This document shows, piece by piece, positions 1 through 11,106 of a DNA stretch of 64,000 bases. Source of the stretch: Azadirachta indica (taxonomy: Eukaryota > Streptophyta > Magnoliopsida > Sapindales > Meliaceae). Below the pieces are notes generated by a model. That model was not told where the DNA came from and ran no database searches. It saw nothing but the letters and a program-made list of their open reading frames with translations. Made by a program: the position numbers and the translations under genes. Location: contig CM040453.1 in assembly GCA_022749755.1 (NCBI GenBank), forward strand, positions 7,090,102-7,154,101, given 5' to 3'. The first letter of the stretch is position 1, and each line of letters starts with the position of its first letter.

Positions 1-1384
1 AACAGTAGACACACCTCAAAAATTTTTATTCTAATCCGAAATGATGCATCGTTTATCTTATCATTCGCCTGATAAATGTCATATCATTTCGGATAAAAAG
101 TTACAATTACTTTGAAATTTATATATTTGGAAAGGAAGATAAACCAAGAAAAAAATAAGGCATATTGAGAAAGCAAAAGCCTTGTATACTATCTTAAAGC
201 CAATCCAGTACTAGAAACTCATCGCAGGTTTGAACGAGGGATTCAATTAGCAGCAACAGCAGCACTAAATTGGCTTCCAACCTAAATGGTGGCTCTGTTC
301 TCTCTCTTGTGAGAATGTGAAAACTGATTTTTCTGCATTTCCGTCATTCTCAACAAGCATACTTGACAGTACAAGGAACACTCTCCATCGGCTGAATTCT
401 TTAGTGTATCATCCCAGTTGCAAATCATAGCATTTTGCAGCATTTGATGCAATCTTGGGTAATGTGGAATTTAAAGGGCATACTCCTCATACATGCCCAG
501 ACCGTTCTCTTTAACATAAGCTGAGTTATAATCATTAAGATCAAAAGACCAACAAACCAGAATGATCTTATCCAGCAATTTAAGCAACTCCGAGTTTAAC
601 TGATCTTCACACCTCTTCAGCCTCTTGCCTTATAGAAAACAAAAAGTCTCAGTTCACAAACCAACAATGGGAAGCAATAGAAACAGAAACTTAGAAATAA
701 TATAAGGCGTGTCATGTCATGTCATGTTCCGAGGTTCACAAACAAACAAAGGGAAAATGTTTCAATAAATCTCGATTATAAATGCTGCAATATGAAGGAA
801 AAACACTGTGCCATTCCTTGAACACCGAATTAATCACATTGACTCAGAAAACACATTTGAGCAACTTTAGAACATCATCACAAGGGGTCCCTGGATCATT
901 GCAACTGTAATCGAACAATTTTCATGGCACCTTGCCAAACTTAATGATATACTATAACCCACAGATAATAGAAATTCAGAATAAAATATAAGAGAAATTT
1001 TTTACCTGCCAGAGCTGTGGAAGATCGTGATTCCTTCCAAACTGACAATCACTTAGAGCCTCAAGTAAATTGATCTCACACTGGAACCACAAGTTGAGGT
1101 AACTCTCGGTTATCATAAAAAGAGGTTTCCTTCGGTCTTCACATGCAGCAAGTGTTCTTGAGAATGTGCTTTCAAGCTATTTGACCCTTAAATAGATAAA
1201 TCAATTAGATTGAAATCCTTTCAGAGGCAAAGTTTTGCTTTTCCTTCAAAACATAGAAATTCGGACATAAAAAACGATGGAGGCCTAGACAGTGACTCGG
1301 TCTAGTTCTTTTCCCTGGAAGTTCACTAACACTCATTTGAGCATAACCCTTTTTGAGAAATCATTTTCCTCCAGTCCTCAGGCA
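1..1384. other. 3' flank / probable 3' UTR of the methyltransferase gene
   Basis: No open reading frame of note is present. The stretch lies downstream of the stop codon of the minus-strand methyltransferase at 1385, so at least its right part should be 3' UTR. On the minus strand there is a reasonable splice-donor context near 1008 (CAG followed by GTAAAA), so the 3' UTR could be spliced, but I could not pair it with a convincing acceptor. A short duplicated TGTCA motif occurs around 711-725. Confidence 0.4.
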
Positions 1385-2809
1385 TCAAATTTTCTTTATG
1401 GAGTCCATGTATGCTCCTGAAATTACTGATTTCAGTTTCTTGAGAAATTTATTCTCAGAATTGCCAACTGAAGAGACATTAGACAACATTGTAGCGATAA
1501 GTACAAAATTCTCTCCATTTCCAACATCAATTTCATACAACTCCCGAAAAACCTCTTGAAATATATGTATCAACATCTCATAGAACGATCTGTTTGGAGG
1601 AACCACATTTATGACAAAAATCCCAGAGTCACTAAGAATCATTCTAGCGGCACAAAGAACATTTTTTTTAACAAATTCTAAAGGTGGAGCACTTACACCG
1701 TTTCTAGCATCATTAGGATCTAAATCAACCATAATAACATCAAACTTGGTATCTAAACCATCACCATTGTCCAAGTAACAACCATCCTTTTCGCTACACG
1801 CACCAAATGAATCTGGATCATTCCTATCAATTCGATGGGCAAGTTTCTCCATGAACTGTACAGCATCTCCAACAAAAACACGAAGAAATTTGCCTTCTCC
1901 CAAGCCAAAATACCGTCGGGCAACTCTCAAAACTTCTTCATCTATTTCTACTCCAACAACCTCAAAATCCAACTGAGTTCTCAGAAAACTAACCAAAGCC
2001 CCGCCACCAACTCCAACACACATAGCTTTAGGTCTTAACCCTACTTGAAAACGCTCTTCAATATAAGAACCAATCAAAGCACAGCTTGCAACCATTGGCA
2101 CCAAATATACATGAACCAAAGCCCTAGTATCAAGTCTAAACTTCACTTTTTCTCCAATCTTTAACGTATCCCCAAAAAAATCATTCTCAGGCACAATTTT
2201 AACCTCTGTTTGCACTAAATTTGGCATTCTTTTAAACCTCAATCGCCTTCTAAACTCTCTCTTTTGATACTCATTACTATCACTCTCTATCTCAACATCT
2301 TCAACAATCATTTCACCCACAAAATCACCAACACATTTCTCTAAAACAACACTTGAAACAACATGATCCTCATAACTCAAAACGGGTACATCGTAAATTC
2401 CATTCTTAAAACAAAACTTTCGAGACAAAGCAATTACCAGAGGCTTTACACTTTCCTCCAGTCTCCTCTGATCAGAAGCGTCGTTTTCCGCGGGACGGTG
2501 ATAAATGATGGGTGAATCAGAGCCGTCAGGGGGCTGTTCTCCAATTAATATGAGACGTGAGATTCTGTGGACACTGAGGAGAAGTTCGAGATGGCCTGAC
2601 TCAGTGGAGAAGATCCAGTCATACTCGCGATTCTTGGGAACGAACATGAGAGCTACTTGTGGCGAGTCGGCGTGTTGGACGGGTGAGTCGAGGACCGCAA
2701 CTCGGAGAAGTTGGTTGTGATGATGGTGAGAGACGAAGAGGTTGGGAATGGTGAAGGTGATGAAGCGCGACGGTGTTATAGTTTCGAACATCGCCATGTC
2801 GAGTGCCAT
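1385..2809 (-). CDS. METTL13-like SAM-dependent methyltransferase (single exon, 474 aa)
   Basis: Uninterrupted 474-codon frame. The C-terminal half carries a class I methyltransferase (Rossmann) fold: glycine-rich motif I VGVGGG at residues 265-270, the acidic residue that binds the SAM ribose in VVGVEID (about 284-290), GDAVQF (314-319) and the motif VIMVDLD (358-364) followed by APPLEF. This order and wording match the C-terminal domain of METTL13, which in animals methylates eEF1A; spermidine synthase is a more distant relative. The N-terminal 230 residues are not recognisable as a second methyltransferase domain, so it is a half-length relative of the two-domain METTL13. The start at 2809 gives MALDMAMFET; Met5 and Met7 are alternatives. 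Substrate is unknown: a protein methyltransferase role is inferred from family only. No intron is seen, and the neighbour DME is a distant separate unit. Confidence 0.85.
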   Translation of the reverse strand: MALDMAMFETITPSRFITFTIPNLFVSHHHHNQLLRVAVLDSPVQHADSPQVALMFVPKNREYDWIFSTESGHLELLLSVHRISRLILIGEQPPDGSDSPIIYHRPAENDASDQRRLEESVKPLVIALSRKFCFKNGIYDVPVLSYEDHVVSSVVLEKCVGDFVGEMIVEDVEIESDSNEYQKREFRRRLRFKRMPNLVQTEVKIVPENDFFGDTLKIGEKVKFRLDTRALVHVYLVPMVASCALIGSYIEERFQVGLRPKAMCVGVGGGALVSFLRTQLDFEVVGVEIDEEVLRVARRYFGLGEGKFLRVFVGDAVQFMEKLAHRIDRNDPDSFGACSEKDGCYLDNGDGLDTKFDVIMVDLDPNDARNGVSAPPLEFVKKNVLCAARMILSDSGIFVINVVPPNRSFYEMLIHIFQEVFRELYEIDVGNGENFVLIATMLSNVSSVGNSENKFLKKLKSVISGAYMDSIKKI

Positions 2810-3830
2810 TTTTCTCCAGATTTAGTTTTCCTGAAAGGGAGAGTTCATTTGCTTAATTTCATAAGTCAATTTAAGAAAAAAAATTATATTTTTTATTTAC
2901 CAGTATAGTTTGTCGTACTTTATTAAATATTTTTATCATTATCTTTTTATTTATTAATAATAAAAAAGGACAAAAGTAAAATATTAAATCTTAAAAATAG
3001 ATTTCGTCTAGTAATAATTAACTAAAAAAAATTAAAACCTAGATAATTAATTTCAATTTAGCAGATAAAATAATTACTTCACTCTACCCTTAAAATTTTA
3101 AAATTTTACCATACTTTTGAGAATGATTATATTAATCTTCCATTTTTTAAGTTTTTACATGAATTTAAAGATTACAGCATACTTAATATGTGGTGTGAAA
3201 AAATTTAGAATAAAGTCGATAAAAATCAAACAAACATAAAACTTGTATGTAAACGAATATAAAGTCCACTTTGATTAAAAATTTGGCGTGAATTTGATTG
3301 ATTAAATTTATTATTCAGTAAATTAAATTTCACAATTTAGATGTTCGGACTTAAAAAAATTATATATTATTTCGAAATCCGAATATTATTTCAATTATGG
3401 AATCAATTGAATGAAAATGCAACGATGTTTATTAAATTGTTAGTAATTACCTCCCTTGAAGTTTATAAAAATCACAAATAAATAGAAAGTTTGTAAAATT
3501 TTATAAATATTTCTTGCTACGGTAAATTTATCAATAGACTGTTAGTTGACCAGTCAAAAATATTAAAAACTCTAAAATATTTTTATTTTCACTTATTATA
3601 TTCTATATTTTTTAACTAAATTCTACAATTTTTACACTTATTTTTAATTAAATTAATGTTAACCTTAATTTTCTCTTTAACCTTAATTTTATTACATTAA
3701 AGTTAGAATTCCTTTTGTATTGACTTTAATTTTGAAAATTAATTAAATCCAAAATTTTTTCCAACAACATCAATCATTGCCCTCAACACACCCTTTAGAG
3801 GACATTATGAATGCTACTCTTTAGCAAATA
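2810..3830. other. AT-rich spacer, 5' flank of methyltransferase gene
   Basis: Promoter side of the minus-strand methyltransferase. Very AT-rich with many short A/T runs. No coding potential, no clear repeat structure and no confident core promoter element could be singled out. Confidence 0.5.
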
Positions 3831-3835
3831 ATGGA

Positions 3836-4590
3836 CATGGAAGGAAAGGATAGGTGGAGATGGAATGAAATGATGGGTGGAGATGAAAGTATGTGACCGT
3901 AGAGATGGGAGGAAAGGATGGGTGAATATGGAAGTAGGTGGCAGCTAAGGGAAGTGGAAGAAGGAATGGATAGGAAAAACGAAAGAAGGTAGCGATTAGT
4001 GGAGACGGATTAAGAAAAAATAGGGTTCGACAAAAATATTCATAACCAAATTATTTAATTCGATTCGATTTAAAATGAGTTTGATTTGAATTCACTTTCA
4101 AATAATCGGTTCATTTAAAAAATAAATAAAACCCAAACTGAATCAAATATAAAATTTTATTTAAGCCTTTAATTTTTATTAAAATTACAAATAAAATAAA
4201 TTATTTACAATTATTGATATAGATTTATGTAAAAACAAGGTCAATTATTATAAATTCTAAATTTTTTCGCTGTTATAAATACATATATATGTATATATAT
4301 TAAGGATTTTCATGAAAATATTCCAAAATACTTAAAATTGAATCTGAAATCGAATTAAAATTGAACTCAAAACCAAATTACAGAACTAAATCAAATTAAA
4401 CTGAATTAGTTTGATTTGGTTTAATTCCACAATATATGTATTTCGAATTTGATTCAATTTTTAAGAAAATCAAATCCAACCAGATTTTGCCCACTCATAA
4501 AAGAAAGGATGAGTGGAGATGGAAGAAGGAAAGGATGAGGAAGATGAAAGAAGGTGGCATCTAATGAAGGTGGATTTAGGTGGTGGCTAT
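3836..4590. repeat. Purine-rich GGATGGRTGGAGATGGAAG repeats split by a MITE-like AT-rich block
   Basis: From 3836 to about 4020 the plus strand consists of loose tandem copies of a G/A-rich word of the type GGATGGGTGGAGATGGAAG. The same word resumes at about 4502-4590. Between them (about 4026-4498) lies an unrelated AT-rich block rich in CGATT/AATTT words with a self-complementary centre near 4390-4430. Its two ends (GGGTTCGACAAAAAT and, inverted, GTGGGCAAAATCTGG) are similar, as expected of an imperfect terminal inverted repeat. I infer a small non-autonomous DNA element inserted into an older purine-rich repeat. The inverted repeat is imperfect and I saw no certain target-site duplication. 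Confidence 0.4.
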
Positions 4591-6050
4591 TGTTACATAT
4601 TTTTATATTTTATATTCTATTATTATTTTTGTTTGATTATTTTGTATTTGATTTTTTAAAATTTTGTTGGTTAAAAAAATGAGAAATTGTGAAGAGCGAG
4701 TAAAGTAAAGAAAAATTTATTTTTATGTTTAGTCAACTAACTATAATTAACGGTCAAAATTAATGATTTTATTGTTGAGAGGAGGTACCTATAAATTTCC
4801 ATAATTTTTTATCTACCTGTGATTTCCATAAATCTTAAGAAAATTATGCGAAAATACTCATAATTAAATTCAGTGTGTGATAATAATATGGCAAAATACA
4901 AATATATTTGTTTTATGTTGATAAAAAAAATATATTTAAAAACGCGGATGGATTTACAACTTTTTGGCTATTAAGTAGACCTCTCAGAAAATAAAATTTT
5001 AATGTGGCCTATTTCCCTTTTTTTGCAATTAGTTTCATTACAGCACTTGTTGCTTTGATTAATTGTCCACCATTTTCCAGTAAAATTTTGTATTATGTAT
5101 GATCGTGCTTAAAGGTATATCAGTTGAAGTAGATTCGTCTTTTTAATCAATCAAAATTTCTTTCCAAATCATATAAGCTTCTTTAAACGCATATAGCTTT
5201 CTAGACGTATATAATGATATATATACAAACAGTTCTTATATATACATATATATAGATACACACATATATAATATAATATAATGAAGTATCACATGAGTGG
5301 ATATATAAAAATGCAAATAGGTTGAATCACTCATATTATGATGTTCTACATTTTATGTCTTCCCATTCTGTCATTTTACCTTCTTCATATAACATTAAGA
5401 CTGTATGACCCTACAAAAATATATATTGTATTTTTATATTATTTTATAAATTGTTGATTTAGATATTTTTAATTATTGAGATTGAATATAGTATATACAT
5501 TAATTAGATGTATTTGATTTAATTTCAATTGTTGAAAATGTTTATATTTAACGATTAATTATTGGTGTAAAAATATAAAAATAACGAACTATTTCTCTTA
5601 CTAAAATAATTAAGAAATTATTTTGATTCATATGGTTTTTTTAACCACCATATCATGAATCTCCTCCATGTATTTGAATAAAAAATTAAAATACCATTTA
5701 ATTCATTATTCACAAATAAATTTGGAATATCAACGACAAAATTTAAAAGTAGTGTTTAAGGTTATTAAAAAAAAAACAAAAGTAGTGTTTAAGGTAATGT
5801 TTAATAGAGAGCACCTCAATTGTATTATCAAATAGTACCAAGCATTACTTTAAACACTATTTTTTAAAAAATAATAAAACATTTTTTAATACTTTTCAAT
5901 ATTTTATACAAATTATCTCCAGAAATACCTCAACTATTTTTTAAATTCATTTATTTATTTATTTTTAATGAAAACAGTTTGATATCCTACAAGCAAAAGA
6001 AAACATTAAAAGGAAAAAAAAAGGTAAGAGCGAAATTATTGAAATTTGTT
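4591..6050. other. AT-rich spacer, no gene seen
   Basis: No exon-like sequence. It contains TATATA-rich stretches around 5210-5290, and a short direct repeat (AAAAGTAGTGTTTAAGG at about 5743 and 5779). Confidence 0.5.
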
Positions 6051-6059
6051 TTAAACGAG

Positions 6060-6267
6060 GAATATTAATTTAAAAATAAAAGGAAGGAGAGGGAGAGAGA
6101 AAATGGAGGGAAGAGGTAAAGGCGGCAAATCTGCCCCTAAAAAATAAAAACCTCTCTCCCTCTCTCCCTCTCTCGCTCCATGTAAATACAGATAGAGGGA
6201 AATCGACATAGAGAGAGAGAAAGAGTTCATCACGCGTAGCTACAGCTATCGGTTTCTGTAGAGACAG
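6060..6267 (+). promoter_or_regulatory. Pyrimidine-rich leader with splice donor: candidate first exon of an unannotated transcript
   Basis: A GA-rich run (6080-6118) is followed by a CT-rich run (6151-6178, CTCTCTCCC units) and then by a GC-richer stretch ending at 6267 in CAG, immediately followed by GTACGTCTCAG, a good donor site. CT-rich leaders followed by a first intron are common in plant transcripts. No downstream exon with coding sequence could be identified on the plus strand, so if this is transcribed the product is probably non-coding. This is inference from composition and one splice-site match only. Confidence 0.3.
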
Positions 6268-9200
6268 GTACGTCTCAGTATCTGATTTGTACTTTATTTT
6301 ATTTTGAATTCCAGAGCTTAATTGACGCTGCAATCATAAAATTACCATTGCATTCGTTTGCTTTGTTGTTTCCGCTGATTGTTATCATGTTTGATTTTCA
6401 AGAAACAAAAGAAATGAAAAAATTTGGCTAAGAAATGATCTCGAAATACCAAAAATGTGAAATGTTCATGTCGACTCTGTCTTTGTTATTTTGCTTTGTA
6501 TCAAATGGAAGGCCGATTGTGCTAAAATTGCTTATCGAACTGTTTGCTGCTATGGTAGGGGTTTGTGTTTATGTTCTATGTGAGAATTGTGTATTTGACA
6601 AGGTTTCCTCAAAATAATGTTAAATATTTAGCGCTCTTCTGAATTTAGACACGAATGAATTAAGTAATGGCTTATTGCTATAGGCATTATATATTTCTGT
6701 GGATATTATGATCGTTTCGAGTTGAAGAAGTTTGTTAGTCTTATTGATTTAACTTTTAGTAAGTTAACGAGTGAAGAAATTTAAGTTCTGGAGTCGGAAA
6801 GGAGAGCTAAACCTTTTATGTTAATGTATAAACTAGTTGTGAGTTCTTGTTTCGCACAGTTAGTTAGGAAGTAAATGTTAATGGATAGTTAAAACTCAAA
6901 TGAAATGTACAATGTAAATATTTTATTTGTTATAACTTGACAGCATCAAATCATTTTTCATATGATTGGGTCAAACCAGAAAAATCCTTCTCATATTTGA
7001 TACTGGACATTAAGTTACAAGTCCCCCTGTTCACATTATAAGTCTTATGTTCTATGCTACAGTTCATTCATGTATAAGTTTGATATTGAATATTACAAGT
7101 TTGACGTTCCACATTAGAAGTTTAATGTTTGATGATACATGTTGGATGTTCCTTCACTACAAAGTGATGATATTTTAAAACATGGAGTTATAGAAATTTC
7201 CAATATGAGTGGATATCAGCCCATAATTGTAAAGAAAAAAGAAACGCAAGATGAGTGGATAGCAGCCAATAAAATAGATTAATTGAAATTTATATTAAAA
7301 AAAAATTGTATTACTCATGCAAAGATTCTTTTTTATATGCAGCGTTCCAGTAGGAAACTAAAATTATTATCGATACTACATATAAAAAAACTATTATTGT
7401 CAATCATGGACATTTCTTTTCCAATATTAATTGTTAAATTTCGGAATTTGATATTTTAAATAATTTTACAATGAGAAGATATTTTGTGAACCAACATGAT
7501 AAAAAGATATCTATGTGTTTAATAGAAAAGGCTTTAGTGTTTTAAATGATATCTAGAGATTGATATGCTCATGTACCAGCACATACATGTGAAATCCCAT
7601 TTACATAAAAAGGCATCTGTGCCACCTTGCAAACTATATATTTGTTCTTCTTGCATATAAACTATATTTATATATTTAAATTACTGTATATAATAGTGTT
7701 TTTATCAATTTCAAAGAACCAGTAAGTAGGAAGAGAGTTTTAGGGTAGCAATGGGAAAGGGAGAGAGGGATGGGTGGGAGATCATGTTCAACTTTCTTCA
7801 TATGTTTTATTCTGCTAGATTGGACAAGTAATTTTATAGCTCAAACGATGACCACTTTTAGGAGAGAAGTTGAGAGGAGAAATTAGCTGTGTTGAAATTG
7901 CTAACGCACTTGTTGATTATTTGCGAGTAATAATGTGGTTGAGTTGCCTAACATTTTAGAAATTCATGCCGTTGTTGTCAAATGAAGTGGCCTACCGACT
8001 ATCAGTTTACGTTTTCGTTGTTAGTTGTATCATTTTTAAAAATTCTAGATCTCAGTGGAATCTAATTAAGGCTGTACAATCTATGTGAATAAGGCAATTT
8101 TTAAATTTTATTTGATTAAGCACAAGAGGGTGGTCATAGGTTTACTACAAACCACTCTACCATGAGGATCAAAATCTTTTCATATCAGTAAAGGGCAATT
8201 TTGGTAATAGGTTGTGAAAAAATGTCTATGCTTCTCCCATCATGAATTTGATATTTGACAGGTTTTGATACATTTAAAATACATTGAGTGCTAATGGCTT
8301 ATTGGTTGTAGTAGCCAACATGGTGGAGGAGAAAAGATGGTCGATCCATATGTTAGGGAATTTTTCTGCACAAGACTGCCAATTTTGGCAATTTAGCTGG
8401 CTGGGAATGCTTCTAACTTACAGGTTGTTATGCTTGGATTCCCACATTCAGTATCGAGTTGTATATCACATATGTTAGATTTGAATCTAAAATTTTGGAC
8501 ATAATAGGTTTATACAAGTTGTTTGAATCATGTTGGGGCTTCTAATTGAAATTGTATGCTTGTTCATGAGAATATGGTACATTGACAGTTTCATCAAGAT
8601 TTGTCCTAGATGAAGTTTGTTTATCAGACCAAGCTTAGCGCCAATATCTTCGAGGTTTTTGTGGTAGTCCCTGTTGCCTTCTTCAAACTTTGTGATGGAT
8701 ATTTATGAGAATGGTATGGCAACTTATGCAATATAAATTTTAAAAGTGTATGTTTGAATTCATGTTGTTGATTGTCCATTATTGATTTTCAATCTCTTTC
8801 TGACCCATACATTACTAGCTCTGAAATTTTTCTTGTTAAAATGACACTCAGAAACCAATACACATTGGCCATGAATAGTTGCTCCACGGTCTAGATACCA
8901 TACTACCCTGTTTTAGGTGGATGAGTTGGTATCTCTTTTTTTGATATATTAGAAATGATCGTTTGAAGCCGAAAACAACTATAATTATGATTCCACCATC
9001 CTAGAACCTTTTCTGAGTGGTTATGGTGGCTGTGATTATGATCTTGTGATAGTGGCATCACCGTGGATAACATTTAGGAATCGCAAATCTTCTTAGAATT
9101 ATTAGTGGTGGCAATTGGTGATGGAGTGATGTTGATGTGTTGTGATGATGGTAATGGTGGTGACGGCCTCTGCAAATGGTTATTGTTAGTGGTGCTAAGG

Positions 9201-11106
9201 ATGCTATTGCTGAATGATAGAACTGACAGTATTGTTTATGGCCACTATGTGTTTGTTGTTGGCTGAGAGGTCTTATAGTGGTAGTGGTGATTCCTCCAGT
9301 GCATGGTAAGTTAGCATAGTTAGCATTTAGTTTGAATATGGCCTTGATTTCTGGAAATGGTTATTTGTAGTGGCGCTTAGTGATTTTTTCAGTTGCTTTC
9401 TTGTTCATTGATGCCCTAAAATCCTAGTGCAATGGAAGAGTTTTCTGTGGAGATTTTTATGGGTTATTAAACAGTACAAATATTTGTTGATGTTTGATGA
9501 TTCAAATTCATTAGGATGCTAATTGAACTTCACATAGAATTGCTCACAAGTCACAATCTTCAAAAGCTTCTAAACTGATGCACAGAATCAGAATTTGGTT
9601 AAGAAGGCTGCCTAGTAGACTACTGCCCTTGAGATGGACATTTTGCAGCTGAGGAGTTGTCCCATCATATGTTTATGCTGCTTTTCAGTTTTCTGTGTGA
9701 GTCTGAACTATGAAAAATGTTAAAAATAAAATGATGAATCATATAGCATATTAGGATCATCATTTCCGATTCTCTATCAAAATCCATGATATAATGCTAG
9801 TCACATTATTGAGCGTCAGATTCTTATCTGAACTTGATTGAAATTTAATTGGTTCTGTGGATGCCTCTTGAAGTGTAACTGAACTTAGAAGTTGCAGAGC
9901 TTGTTTATTGTGTATGTACTATATTTGTTCTCACATTGGTAAATTTCTATGAGCTCATGGCTGAACTGCTGGTGCATTCCTGTGCAAACATATGTAAGGA
10001 ATCTGATAATGTATTTTAGCCAACATGCCATTTATATATACGCAACCAGTAAGACAAACTATTACTAATTCACATTATAAAAGAAACATGTAAAAGCTGT
10101 TCTACTCAAGTCTTCACAGGAATTCTTGTTCTAGAATGATCCTTATTACATTGTTTGCCTCTGTTAAATCTCATTAAATTCAATTAATCCATTGTTGAAT
10201 CCTTATGTTGTTTCTGCCTTTCTGTGAGAGGCAAGTGAAGTGGTAAGAATTATGATTGTTGTTGGTAGGAAATTGGAACTCGCTCCTTGTCACGTCTAAT
10301 TCTAGTGGATTCTATCAATGGGCTACTCAAATATCTCTCACGCAACTTTCTAATTTCAACGTCATTTTCTTGATGACATTGGTATGCTGGCGCAAACATA
10401 CTCCAGGAAGTTTTGGGGCCTGAGCTATAATCGATTGATTTCTGGTTTTGTGATTTTAAAATAATGAAATCAGTATATGTAGATAGATAAATAGTCTAAA
10501 AACACTTAAAAGCTGACTTTTAAAAAGCAAAAATAGAATTTATTAACAGTTTAGCTGCTTAAAAAGCACAACAGAAGCACCATAGTAGATGCATGAACTT
10601 CTTGTTGCCACCTGCCATGAGCTAAGGCGCAAGGCGGGTTGTCCAAGATTAATGTCCTATCTTTTAGGTGACTCTCTCGCAAAAATAGGCCTGTTCAGTT
10701 AAATATTTTTCTGGGAAGCAACTCAATAATATATAATGTAGGTAACCTCAGTCGGCTCTTCCTCTTGGTTCTTGCAACTAAATTCTATAATACAACATTT
10801 CTCTTGCAATGCCATACCTATTTATTTGCTAGTTTTTAAAGAATTGCTCGTTTGAGCATGAATTGAAATTAATTATATACAGTCCACATCTTTTTTGCCA
10901 TGGGATCTCACAATTATTCCTAAAATTTCCTTTTTCCGGGGTTACCATGCGGTGAATGCATTTATGTTAGCCAAAGAATAATTGAATGTACAACAATATG
11001 TTAGTCAAAATTTATTTTTCTCCCTGCAGTCAGCAATCTTTCTTTCCTTGTCTGCAGGCTCTTTATTAGTACTTTCAAAGGTAATCTTATCTGCATGGAG
11101 GCCAGC
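6268..11106. other. Gene-free interval downstream of DME, possible intron(s) of a non-coding transcript
   Basis: About 4.8 kb of moderately AT-rich sequence whose small open frames (for example near 6435, 8284) look random. A short stretch around 9000-9300 is rich in GGTGGTGAT-type words and gives no homologous protein that I recognise. The right end must include the 3' UTR of DME on the minus strand. No RNA gene was recognised. Confidence 0.4.

Noticed and set aside
6103..6147. Mini-frame MEGRGKGGKSAPKK, resembling the start of a histone tail
   Set aside because: Only 14 codons, followed directly by a stop, with no histone fold downstream in any frame; the resemblance comes from the purine-rich composition.
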